Positions 56,293 through 64,000 of a stretch of 64,000 nt of DNA are shown here, piece after piece. How positions within the stretch are numbered: position 1 is the first letter of the stretch; the number at the start of each line of letters is the position of its first letter. The DNA is from Isochrysis galbana. Lineage: Eukaryota > Haptophyta > Isochrysidales > Isochrysidaceae. A program made the position numbers and the translations under genes. The stretch spans positions 2,069,171 to 2,133,170 of the forward strand of contig CM030942.1 of the NCBI GenBank assembly GCA_018136815.1. Reading direction: 5' to 3'. The notes under the pieces are model-generated. The model made no database searches. It saw only the letters and a list, made by a program, of their open reading frames with translations, and was not told where the DNA came from.

Positions 56293-59200
56293 CTACGAAC
56301 GTGAACGAGAACGCGTACGACTTGAAGGCAGATCAGGAGGATTACGACTGGACTCTTGAATTCGACGTGGAACTTGATTAGACTGGGAACTTGAACTTGG
56401 GCTTGAAGAGGAAGAGGAGTCTAAATTGGAGTTAGCTGGAGGTTGAACCGGACGGCTGTCGACAATGGTGTCGTACGACTCAACTAGATCAGCACAACGC
56501 CGAAGCAACTCAATTCGAGACTCCCAAGTAGCTTCAGAACGAGGATAGCCGCGCCACTTGACGAGATACTTGAATGAAACCCCATCGCCTTTGCGATCGA
56601 GCAACTCTTCAACCAAGTACTCATCGTCGGTGAGCGGAGACGAATCGGTGACGGTGAAGTACGGACGGAGGTTGGAGATGTGAACTTCGTCCTTGACTTG
56701 ACGATTTTCGAGGTCTACGACGAGGGTGAAGTGGCGACCCCAAAGATAAGGCCTCCAATTTCGGATCGATTCTAGCGCTGCTAGAAGTTCGATTTCAGTA
56801 ACTGTCCAATGGCGCTCAGCCGGACTCAAACTACGACCGTAGTATGCAACGACGCGCTCTCTCCCTTCGTCGTCCTTCTGAGCAAGGACGCCGGCGATGC
56901 CGAGCTTGCTAGCACCGTCGGTCTTAACGAGGAAAGGACGGTCGTCTCGAGGAGGTGCGAGTACGGGTTCTTCACAGATAGCTTGCTTGAGATCTTCGAT
57001 AGCCTGGCGACAGACTTCTGTTTGCGACTCGACCGGGACATCGCACCCTTTCCGCGTGAGAGCGGTTAACGGCGCTGCACGGATCGCAAAACGACGTATA
57101 AAACGGCGGTAGTACGAGCACAGCCCAAGGAAAGAACGGACGGCTTCGATCGAGTTGATTTGGGTAGTGTCGATTTTTGAGACGGCTTCCACTTTCTTGG
57201 GATCCATCCGAAGACCCTCACGCGAAACAACGTGGCCGAGATATTCAGCCGAGGTGGCGAAGAAAACGCATTTCGACATCTTGCAAGTGAGGCCCGCCCA
57301 GATGAGACGTTCCAAGACAAGATCAAGACGGTGTAACATTTGTTGGAATGACGACTCTTCCCTGGCCTGCAGCGAGTCACCTACGCCTGTCGACCAGGCG
57401 CCGACATCATCCAAGTATGGCATACAAATCTCCCATGCCAGCCCACCGAGAACGGCGTCCATGAGGCGGCACATATACGAAGGACCGGATTGGACACCGA
57501 AAGGCAAGTAATTGAACTCGTACTTGCCGCGATGAGTAGTGAACGCGGTGATATGTTTATCGGACTCTTTGATCGGTATACCCCAAAAACCAGATGCTAG
57601 GTCCAGGGTGCAAAGGAATAGAGAATCGAGGTTGCCTTGGCCGGACGACAATCGGTCGATGGCTTCTACCGTGAGGGGAAGAGGGCTGTCCTCTAGACGA
57701 AGCTTGGAGTTGACGTCGCGGTAATCTACGCAGAAACGTACTGAGCCATCCTTCTTAGTGACCAGCACGACTCGAGAGGCCCACGACGAGTTTGATTTCC
57801 TGATGATACCCGCGGACTCCATCTTGCAAACTTCGTCCTCTATGATCTTCTCACCCTCTCGTCCAACTCTAGACGGTGCGTGGCGGTGAGCTTCGACTCC
57901 GGGGTTGAGCGGTAGCTCTACCTCCATCACGTGAGTGTGATTCGGGTTGGTCGGGTCAATTGCGAAAGCAGCGATACGTCGGGCCAGTAGACGACGAACT
58001 TGTTCACGTTGGGGCATCGAGAGACGGCCCTCGGGGTCGATCTTGGCTGCCTCGAGGAGCTTACATTGGTCCTCGTCGAGCGACTCAATCACATCCGGCG
58101 AGTTAACGTCACCGACGCGGCGATAAGTTCCAGCGTGAATCTTGAATCGAACCTGTAACGAAGCTACAGGATGGAACGACGGAAGATGTAGAGGTTTGGG
58201 GTCAGTATTGACCACCGTAATCGCGATGGTGTGGTTGGAGTTCGGCCTCTCTACTTGAGGGATGACGAGAGGAGAGCTATCGATCGTTTCACGCGTAGGT
58301 AGTCGGTCCACGAGCATGGCGCAATCTTCGTGTTCTCGAAGAGCTAGTGGAATTCGGACGTGAAACGTTGCCCGATGATAGGCCGGGATCGTGATAGGTT
58401 CGTGGGTATATAGGAGGTACTCGGAGCCACATGATGCCGGCGCTTTGGCGGCAAACTCATCGGCCGTGTTGAAGAGAGGCTCGGAGACTAGCTGGTTGTC
58501 GCTTTCGGCGGCCTGCGGCCCTCGGAAGAAGTCAGTCGTAATTGGGTTCGCGGAGGTCGGACAGACTTGTGCACAAGTCAGGCTGACAGGGACCATCGCT
58601 ATCGGTGACGTCGAGACGCGAAAGATCGGCGGGGCGTCGGGGCTTGGACTGCCATTAACCCCAAGAGGAGCCACCGTGGATGGAGCACCGAGAGTGATAG
58701 AGCCGTCCGCGCTGTCGGAGGCGAGCTGAATCGAAGCGGCGTGCGTGGCTAAGAAGTCGTTCCCGAGCAGCAGCATCGGGTTGCCTTCAATCACCATGAA
58801 CGTATGACGAAAGAGAAATCCGCCGACGGAGAAGACGATTCGAGCCTTGCCTCGCGTGATAAGAGGTAGGCCGTCCGGACCGTGAAGCGGTGTCACCACG
58901 GCTTGTGGCAGCCGCTCGACGCATGCGTCGTTGGGTAGGCCGGACAAGAGGGAAGTGGTCACGACCGACGGGCCAGCTCCGGTGTCAGCGAGGGTGCTGT
59001 TGACCGTGAGGGCGGAGTCGGCTAAGATGACTCCTTCTTTGCTGGTAGCCTCGCCGGAGCGGCAGACCATTAGATCTCGAACATATAGACAATGCCTTGG
59101 GTAAGCTGAGGGCAGGGTATCCACGACACTCTCCGGTCGGTGCGCGGTCACGTATGCGATGGTGTCGGACGGGGACAGGGTTGGTCGACAGAGTGGTTGC

Positions 59201-62200
59201 TCGGGTGAATTCTTCGTCAAAGTGGACGTCGTCTCTTCGGGTACTCCGACTGCCGCTATCGTGGCATAGGGCCTAGAGGCGTCGTCCTCGTGGGTAGAGG
59301 GGCAGGGTGATAGCTTGGGGCTAGTGTAGCCCAGGCCTCTCTTGTCGGTGGGGTGCCTCGGGTGGTCGGACATCTTTTCCCAATCTTTCTCGAGACGGGC
59401 TTGGGCTTCTGTCTTGGGTCTTCGAACTAGTGAGGCTAACTCTTCGGCGCGGATGCCTTTGGCTTCCACGAACTCGATTGGCGCTCGGACGGCAGCGGCG
59501 AGGTCGGATTCCTCGTCGGCGCCTCGTCCGGCTAGAGCTTGCGCTCTTATTTCGTCAGCGGTTTCGAGCGTGACGTTGGACCATTTCTGGTCCCCGTTCA
59601 CTCCGAATGATTGCCATTGTTGGCGCCGCTTCCGGAGAGTCGTCGGCGTCGTCGGACGCGGCGAGCTCGCGCGTGCCGGAGGCGGGGCGGTCCATGGAGA
59701 GAATGGGTCGTGGAGAGTAGACTCGGAGGCGTAGAGTGGCGTGTCGTTGTCGTAGTTATCGTGGGTTTCTTTTTGGTCTTCGTGGTTGTTTGTCTCGGGA
59801 GTAGCTGGACGGGAAACAACGGGGTCGGAAGAAACTTCACTAGATTCCCTCCCCCTCTCATAACGATGAAGAGCCGACCACGGCTCGTAGGCGGTAGCCT
59901 CGGTTGAACTTAGTGAAGGCCGGTCCAATAGGCTGCGCCGCGCGCAAGCGAGTAGCTCCAACGCGGACAGTTTCTTCGTCGATGCCTGGTCTCCCTGTTG
60001 GCTCAAATATCGAAGAAGAACAGGCATCCAATGGATCGCCATCGCTCCAGCTACGCCGACGTAGGTGCGGCTGCGGAGAGCGCCACGGTGCGGTGAAGGA
60101 GAGAGGTTAGCCATGGCCGACTCACGGCCATCCACGACGCAGGTTGGCTGGAGGGGCGGCAGCCCTTTGGTGAGGTACAACCCCGTGGCTTTCTGGTGTC
60201 CAGTGCCGTGCTCCCAGGGTTGGACGACTTGGGTCGGGGTCAACCCCCCGACTAAACGGCGAGCTTCCGCATGCATCCGAGGGTTTTCAACCGCTACAAA
60301 CGGAGCAGTGGCGGAGGCCATTGACTTGAAGACGCGGGCGGCCGACTCAAGAGCGGCACGACGTCCGGGTTCTTGTGAAAGCCATTGGCTACTGACGGCG
60401 GAGAGGTACGTGCAGGGCGGGTGGGCGATGACCAGGTCCCAACCTAGGTTTTGGACATGAAGCGCGTCGCCTTGGAAGTGGGGCACGTAATCAATCTCGG
60501 AAGGATACAAATCGCACGTAGCCACATCAGCTCCGGCGAGTAGGAACATCGAGGAGACGACGCCGCTCGTCTCGCCGACGACGAGAACGCGTGGTGCGTG
60601 ACAGCCAGACGTCAGCCCGTCTTGGACTCGTTGATTCATCTTCGTGAGCTCGGCGCAAAGCTCATCGAAGTGCTTGGGTAGCGCGGCGGCAGGCGAGGCT
60701 AGGGTGCCATTGCGAGGCCGGCGAAGTTCTTGGGCTGCCTCCGTCAGGTGCCGAGGCAATACCACCGCAGAGCCGCTCGCTCGTGCACGAAGAGAGGCGA
60801 GAGCGTGGAGAGCGGGTGACGGGGTATCATCGCGGGTGCCGACATCGGAGTTGTTTTGAGAGGAATCGAAGGACTGGATCGCGGACGCATTGATCGCTGC
60901 CACGCGCATGATGGCGTTGGCAGTGGTATCGAGAGGCAGGCTGTGCTTGGAGGCTGCAACCGGTGGCCGCGGCGACGTAGGACGAATGAAAGAAGACTCG
61001 GATATCGACGACGTGGAAACGGGCTCGGAGGACGGGATCGACGACCAAGCTCGGAGAGGTGGGGTGTCGGATTGCGGCGACGGACGCCGCGGCTGCGACA
61101 CCACCGATGAGAGGCGTGAAGGGCATTGCTTAGAGACTCGGTTGTACTGGCTCAATGGGCGTAGAAGCTCGGTTTGGGAGGCGGTCGTTCCTCGACGTGC
61201 AAGGGAGTTGTGGTCCCTCTCCATGGTCACGTCGGAAGAGGAATCGGGCCAGGCATCGACTTCGTTGCAATCTGTCGTCGGCGGGGTCGGCGCCGGCGAA
61301 AGAAGGGACGTGGCTGTCGTAGAAGCCGGCTGCGGGGAAGGCTGAGGCCAGGGTTGTGGCTCTGCGGCAGCGGCTGGCGTGGGTGGTGGCCGAAGAGGTT
61401 CTGCAATGCGAAGCATTCTTCGGAGGACTTGGCTCGGGCTAGCGGGTGGATGGACCGCTGAAATTACGGTTGACTCAGACTCGAACTCGGAAGACTCAGC
61501 GACTTGAGAGGGGCTAGGAGACGGCTGTGCCAGCTCCTCCATGGCTCTCAGTTGATGGGGTGGCGTGGGAACGCCGGTGGTCGACCGCGGGCTCCGCGGT
61601 GACGTTGATTTGTACTCGGACTCGGACTCGTTGTTTCTGGTGTGCTGGACGCCAAAAACAGGGCTAACTTTCGAAATGGGAACGGACGGGGCCGGCCCAA
61701 AAGTGAAGCCCCCTGCCGTCGCAACCGTCGATGAGGACGAGGCGGAAGCTTGTGATGACGATAGGGGCATGGTGGCCAGCACCGGTTGGCTCGGTGCGGC
61801 CGTAAACTCGGACTCGGTGACGGGCTTGATTACGCGGGCTCGGGATGCACTGTCTTGTGCGATTGGACTCGGACTCGGAACGGAAACGGAAGGGATCGGC
61901 TCGGCAGCGTGCAGCTTGCTGGAGTGGCAGGCCGGCTGCGGCGAGACTCGGAACGGTGGCTCGGACAAGGACACAGTGGCTGTCGCCGAGGGCTCCGGCG
62001 TCAGCTTGTGTTTGGACTCAATACGCGGTGGCTCGTGAAACGGGGCTCGGGTATGGTTGGAATTCTGGACGTGACCGGAGATTCCAAATGACTCGGACTC
62101 GGGGCGCGGAGGACCGAAGGTGAACACTCCCCCGGAAGGAGTGGTCGTCGGAGGCTCAGTGGGTGGCTGGAGCTCCGTTAATCCTGCGGTCGACCGCGTG

Positions 62201-62895
62201 GTAGGACTCGGTGACGTTGTAAACTCGGACTCGGACTCGGACTCGGATGGCTCAGAACGGGGTTTGCTCAAAACAGGTTCGGACTCGGACTCGAAAGAAA
62301 GTGGGGAAGAACCGGGGAACTGCGTCTCCATCGTCGTAGGGATGGAGACTGGTGATACCGGTGATGACTGGACTGGGCTCAGACTCGTAGATGGGCTCGC
62401 GGTGGCGTAAGACGAAGAGGGTAATTCTGAACGTGACTTGGACTCGGACTCGTACTCGGGAGACGTTCTCGGACATGCGAAATTTGATTTGAGAGATTGA
62501 GGGTTGGATTGGGCCTGCGGCGGCTGGACTTTCGTAGACCGTGAGGTCTTGGACTGGGGATGCTTGGGAAGTGGCGTGGAGTAGCGGTTCAGCGGCTTGA
62601 GTTGATATAGAAGCGGCAGCGGTTGACTTGGTTTGGAGGACTCGTGCGTGATATCGAGAATCAGGATGGTATCATCGGCCTTGGGAGAAGTAGGGGCAAT
62701 CGGCGAGGAGGCAGGAGAAAGAGGGGGATGGAGGTGGCAGGGCTTGTCTAGAACTTGGGGAATCTTGGGGTACTGGTTGGAGGCCGTAGAAGTACCCGGC
62801 CGTAGCGTAATACGATCTTTTGGTGGGTGGCGTTCGGGCCCACTACCCTGGACTGGTAGCGGGGTAACAACGCGGACGTGGGCCCCGCCGACGAC
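56293..62895 (-). CDS. pol: Ty3/gypsy pol polyprotein with methyltransferase-like domain, lacking integrase core
   Basis: Open for 2,200 codons from just after the gag stop at 62896-62898, in the same frame; the first ATG is at 62331 (numbering below starts there). Residues 1-560 are Ser/Pro/Glu-rich with SESESE runs. About 560-780 is a DNA methyltransferase-like fold: RVLVVGETSG, WDLVIAHPPCTYL, FVAVENPRMH, VVQPWEHG. The retropepsin is at about 1114 (ADTGAGPSVV, later LLLGNDFL). Reverse transcriptase has VVLVTKKDGSVRFCVDYRD and the catalytic MPYLDDV. RNase H has KTDGASKLG and TEIELLAALE. Straight after FTLVVD the frame continues with VHISNLRPYF and a chromodomain (EYLVEELLD, YLVKWRGY, ATWESR). 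The zinc-binding and DDE integrase parts are missing. A Ser-rich, Arg-rich tail ends the protein. The frame is otherwise undamaged, which suggests a young copy. Confidence 0.9.
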   Translation of the reverse strand, partial: VVGGAHVRVVTPLPVQGSGPERHPPKDRITLRPGTSTASNQYPKIPQVLDKPCHLHPPLSPASSPIAPTSPKADDTILILDITHESSKPSQPLPLLYQLKPLNRYSTPLPKHPQSKTSRSTKVQPPQAQSNPQSLKSNFACPRTSPEYESESKSRSELPSSSYATASPSTSLSPVQSSPVSPVSIPTTMETQFPGSSPLSFESESEPVLSKPRSEPSESESESEFTTSPSPTTRSTAGLTELQPPTEPPTTTPSGGVFTFGPPRPESESFGISGHVQNSNHTRAPFHEPPRIESKHKLTPEPSATATVSLSEPPFRVSPQPACHSSKLHAAEPIPSVSVPSPSPIAQDSASRARVIKPVTESEFTAAPSQPVLATMPLSSSQASASSSSTVATAGGFTFGPAPSVPISKVSPVFGVQHTRNNESESEYKSTSPRSPRSTTGVPTPPHQLRAMEELAQPSPSPSQVAESSEFESESTVISAVHPPASPSQVLRRMLRIAEPLRPPPTPAAAAEPQPWPQPSPQPASTTATSLLSPAPTPPTTDCNEVDAWPDSSSDVTMERDHNSLARRGTTASQTELLRPLSQYNRVSKQCPSRLSSVVSQPRRPSPQSDTPPLRAWSSIPSSEPVSTSSISESSFIRPTSPRPPVAASKHSLPLDTTANAIMRVAAINASAIQSFDSSQNNSDVGTRDDTPSPALHALASLRARASGSAVVLPRHLTEAAQELRRPRNGTLASPAAALPKHFDELCAELTKMNQRVQDGLTSGCHAPRVLVVGETSGVVSSMFLLAGADVATCDLYPSEIDYVPHFQGDALHVQNLGWDLVIAHPPCTYLSAVSSQWLSQEPGRRAALESAARVFKSMASATAPFVAVENPRMHAEARRLVGGLTPTQVVQPWEHGTGHQKATGLYLTKGLPPLQPTCVVDGRESAMANLSPSPHRGALRSRTYVGVAGAMAIHWMPVLLRYLSQQGDQASTKKLSALELLACARRSLLDRPSLSSTEATAYEPWSALHRYERGRESSEVSSDPVVSRPATPETNNHEDQKETHDNYDNDTPLYASESTLHDPFSPWTAPPPARASSPRPTTPTTLRKRRQQWQSFGVNGDQKWSNVTLETADEIRAQALAGRGADEESDLAAAVRAPIEFVEAKGIRAEELASLVRRPKTEAQARLEKDWEKMSDHPRHPTDKRGLGYTSPKLSPCPSTHEDDASRPYATIAAVGVPEETTSTLTKNSPEQPLCRPTLSPSDTIAYVTAHRPESVVDTLPSAYPRHCLYVRDLMVCRSGEATSKEGVILADSALTVNSTLADTGAGPSVVTTSLLSGLPNDACVERLPQAVVTPLHGPDGLPLITRGKARIVFSVGGFLFRHTFMVIEGNPMLLLGNDFLATHAASIQLASDSADGSITLGAPSTVAPLGVNGSPSPDAPPIFRVSTSPIAMVPVSLTCAQVCPTSANPITTDFFRGPQAAESDNQLVSEPLFNTADEFAAKAPASCGSEYLLYTHEPITIPAYHRATFHVRIPLALREHEDCAMLVDRLPTRETIDSSPLVIPQVERPNSNHTIAITVVNTDPKPLHLPSFHPVASLQVRFKIHAGTYRRVGDVNSPDVIESLDEDQCKLLEAAKIDPEGRLSMPQREQVRRLLARRIAAFAIDPTNPNHTHVMEVELPLNPGVEAHRHAPSRVGREGEKIIEDEVCKMESAGIIRKSNSSWASRVVLVTKKDGSVRFCVDYRDVNSKLRLEDSPLPLTVEAIDRLSSGQGNLDSLFLCTLDLASGFWGIPIKESDKHITAFTTHRGKYEFNYLPFGVQSGPSYMCRLMDAVLGGLAWEICMPYLDDVGAWSTGVGDSLQAREESSFQQMLHRLDLVLERLIWAGLTCKMSKCVFFATSAEYLGHVVSREGLRMDPKKVEAVSKIDTTQINSIEAVRSFLGLCSYYRRFIRRFAIRAAPLTALTRKGCDVPVESQTEVCRQAIEDLKQAICEEPVLAPPRDDRPFLVKTDGASKLGIAGVLAQKDDEGRERVVAYYGRSLSPAERHWTVTEIELLAALESIRNWRPYLWGRHFTLVVDLENRQVKDEVHISNLRPYFTVTDSSPLTDDEYLVEELLDRKGDGVSFKYLVKWRGYPRSEATWESRIELLRRCADLVESYDTIVDSRPVQPPANSNLDSSSSSSPSSSSQSNQVPRRIQESSRNPPDLPSSRTRSRSRS
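62836..62885 (-). promoter_or_regulatory. predicted RNA hairpin after the gag stop codon
   Basis: On the minus strand GGGCCCAC (62885-62878) pairs perfectly with GTGGGCCC (62843-62836). Inside, TACCC (62866-62862) pairs with GGGTA (62848-62844), stacking directly on the outer stem, with an 11-nt bulge on the other side. The stem starts 10 nt after the UAG. This resembles the layout of stimulators of stop-codon readthrough. Read by eye; not folded by software. Confidence 0.55.
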
Positions 62896-62898
62896 CTA
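62896..62898 (-). other. in-frame UAG between gag and pol
   Basis: The only stop between gag and pol; context CAG UAG GUC. I read all 188 codons from here to the first pol ATG and found no other stop. UAG is an ordinary terminator in this genome (the golgin gene ends in it). Confidence 0.85.
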
Positions 62899-64000
62899 CT
62901 GGGCCGGACGGAGAACGACCATCGTGCGGAGGCGGCGGTGGACTTCTGGGTCGTTACCACACTCGCCACCACCGCCTTCGCAGAGAAAACGAATGTATGG
63001 TTGGCAAACGACGGGGTTATGAGCTCCGTCGCCCGTGCCATATTTCCACAGGTCTGCCTCGGGCGTACCCGATGGAGCCCGGGGACGAAAGGCGCAGTAC
63101 GCACAGCCGTTGGCGTCGGTCCACTCTTTGACGTCGCGGTCTAAGTCGTCGAGGCGCGGCGCCGTCATGGTGGCATCCGAGGGACGGCAGCGCGTGAGCG
63201 CCGCGCGAAGGGCCGGGTGACCCGCGTAACGAGAAATTTGCCAGAAGCGGGCTCGCGCTCGAGACCAGCTACCTGGATCCCATTCCGAGAGGCCCGAATC
63301 GGCCGGAAGTCCAAGGCCGTTCGGAGGGGGGTCACATTGGCGACGAGAAGACGTGCTTTTGCCGAGAGGACGGTCAAGAAGTGCGTCCGGTAGCGGAGAC
63401 GATGCGGAGTAATTCGTAGGCGGAGGCGGAGCCCGACGGTTGTCAGCGCCAGTCGCCTTGCGGTTCGAGTTGTTGTTTGGCGATTTTAATGCCTCGGCCA
63501 CCGCCGCTTGGACGGCGGCGACCATCGAAGCCGTAGTGTCCGCGGGGTTAGAGGCAGCCTTAGCAACCTTGGCGGTCTTTGTGGCCTTGGAAGTACTCGC
63601 CGGCGGCGTCACGGCGGCGACCGTGACCGACATTTGTTGTTGGCCAGCACGGGCCTGTTCGTACGGGCTCAGGTAGCGCTGGCATAAGTTGACGCACGAA
63701 AGGGCCGAACGAGGAAGCTCGTGGTTCTCGACGCGGAAGCGGGTCTTTGCAAGACACTCGCCGAACTTGGTCGCGTTATCCACGCCGCGAGCCGCGTCGA
63801 CCTTGTCGTTCCGGATAATGGACTCGAATCGTTGATTGATATCGTGCGACATGTTCGGGTGGTCCCAGACCGTCGTGGCATCCACCTTCGCGTCGCCCAT
63901 CTTGCGGACGTACGCACGCACCAAATTCTTGGATAACTCTAAGAGATCGGAGCCGGCTTCACGGGCTACGAGCCGGTCCCACTCCATGGAGGCGGAGTCT
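62896..64000 (-). CDS. gag: Ty3/gypsy gag (partial, runs off the window)
   Basis: Open frame from the window edge to the UAG at 62896. The first ATG in view is at 63987, but the frame is open to the end, so the true start lies beyond. About 365 residues are visible: a helical, charged N-terminal part (capsid-like; for example LSKNLVRAYVRKMGDAKVD), an Ala/Thr/Pro-rich linker (about 120-215), and a C-terminal Cys-containing part (CAYCAFRP, then spaced Cys in VVCQPYIRFLCEGGGGECG). The Cys pattern may bind zinc or RNA but is not a standard CCHC knuckle. It is followed in the same frame by pol. Confidence 0.75.
   Translation of the reverse strand, partial: DSASMEWDRLVAREAGSDLLELSKNLVRAYVRKMGDAKVDATTVWDHPNMSHDINQRFESIIRNDKVDAARGVDNATKFGECLAKTRFRVENHELPRSALSCVNLCQRYLSPYEQARAGQQQMSVTVAAVTPPASTSKATKTAKVAKAASNPADTTASMVAAVQAAVAEALKSPNNNSNRKATGADNRRAPPPPTNYSASSPLPDALLDRPLGKSTSSRRQCDPPPNGLGLPADSGLSEWDPGSWSRARARFWQISRYAGHPALRAALTRCRPSDATMTAPRLDDLDRDVKEWTDANGCAYCAFRPRAPSGTPEADLWKYGTGDGAHNPVVCQPYIRFLCEGGGGECGNDPEVHRRLRTMVVLRPAQ

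Noticed and set aside
1-64000. CRISPR arrays or bacterial operons
   Set aside because: No regularly spaced repeats with unique spacers; genes are spliced and eukaryotic.

Overview
The window is nuclear DNA of a unicellular eukaryote with a GC-rich, repeat-laden genome, most likely an alga or another protist. This rests on spliced genes with short GT-AG introns (about 80-280 bp), typical eukaryotic gene families (RNF213-like AAA+ protein, SUMO E1 subunit, membrin SNARE, GRIP golgin, CCDC12/cwf18 splicing factor, SR-type protein), a Pol III type 5S rRNA gene, and Ty3/gypsy and short retroposon-like repeats. Donor sites are often GTGCG or GTGTG rather than GTAAG. I cannot name the species; a haptophyte-like or other microalgal genome would fit, but that is inference.

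Layout. 0-5.8 kb is mostly repeats: a family C copy, one small intronless candidate gene on the minus strand, a 0.2-kb inverted repeat, and an old LTR-retrotransposon relic broken by a family A insertion with an 18-bp target duplication. 5.8-7.7 kb holds a two-exon GRIP-domain golgin (minus), followed head-to-head by a 5S rRNA gene whose 3' end is tandemly duplicated. 8-11 kb is repeats plus a small MITE with 8-bp target duplications. 11.2-29.7 kb is one giant eight-exon gene (5,927 codons after splicing) for an RNF213-like AAA+ protein that carries a VWA domain and C-terminal IQ, transmembrane and SAM-like segments. 29.8-33 kb is retroelement relics. 33.0-34.9 kb is the five-exon SUMO-activating enzyme subunit SAE1/AOS1. 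35-38 kb is a cluster of repeat families A, B and C. 38.2-42.3 kb has three intronless membrane-protein genes: a rhomboid-type intramembrane protease, a PAP2 lipid phosphate phosphatase (minus) and the SNARE membrin/GOSR2. After a family A copy, 45.3-49.7 kb has two spliced minus-strand genes: an SR-type protein with an SRI-like C-terminus and a eukaryotic leucyl/phenylalanyl-tRNA-protein transferase homologue. 50-52.4 kb is family B. 53.0-53.8 kb is CCDC12/cwf18. 54.9-64 kb is the 3' part of a Ty3/gypsy chromodomain retrotransposon on the minus strand.

How the parts relate. Most cellular genes are housekeeping genes of membrane traffic (golgin, membrin), lipid and membrane biology (PAP2, rhomboid), ubiquitin-like and N-degron biology (RNF213-like, SAE1, L/F transferase) and splicing (CCDC12, SR/SRI protein). 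They do not form a pathway cluster; they are ordinary neighbours separated by repeats.

The most unusual content is the retrotransposon. Its gag and pol lie in the same frame, separated by one UAG that is followed 10 nt later by a strong predicted RNA hairpin. Its polyprotein contains a phage-type DNA methyltransferase-like domain ahead of the protease. Its integrase core has been lost by an in-frame deletion that joins RNase H to the chromodomain. Second are the repeat families A and B: modular, non-autonomous elements with 16-18-bp target duplications, one of which can be compared with a matching unfilled target sequence elsewhere in the window.
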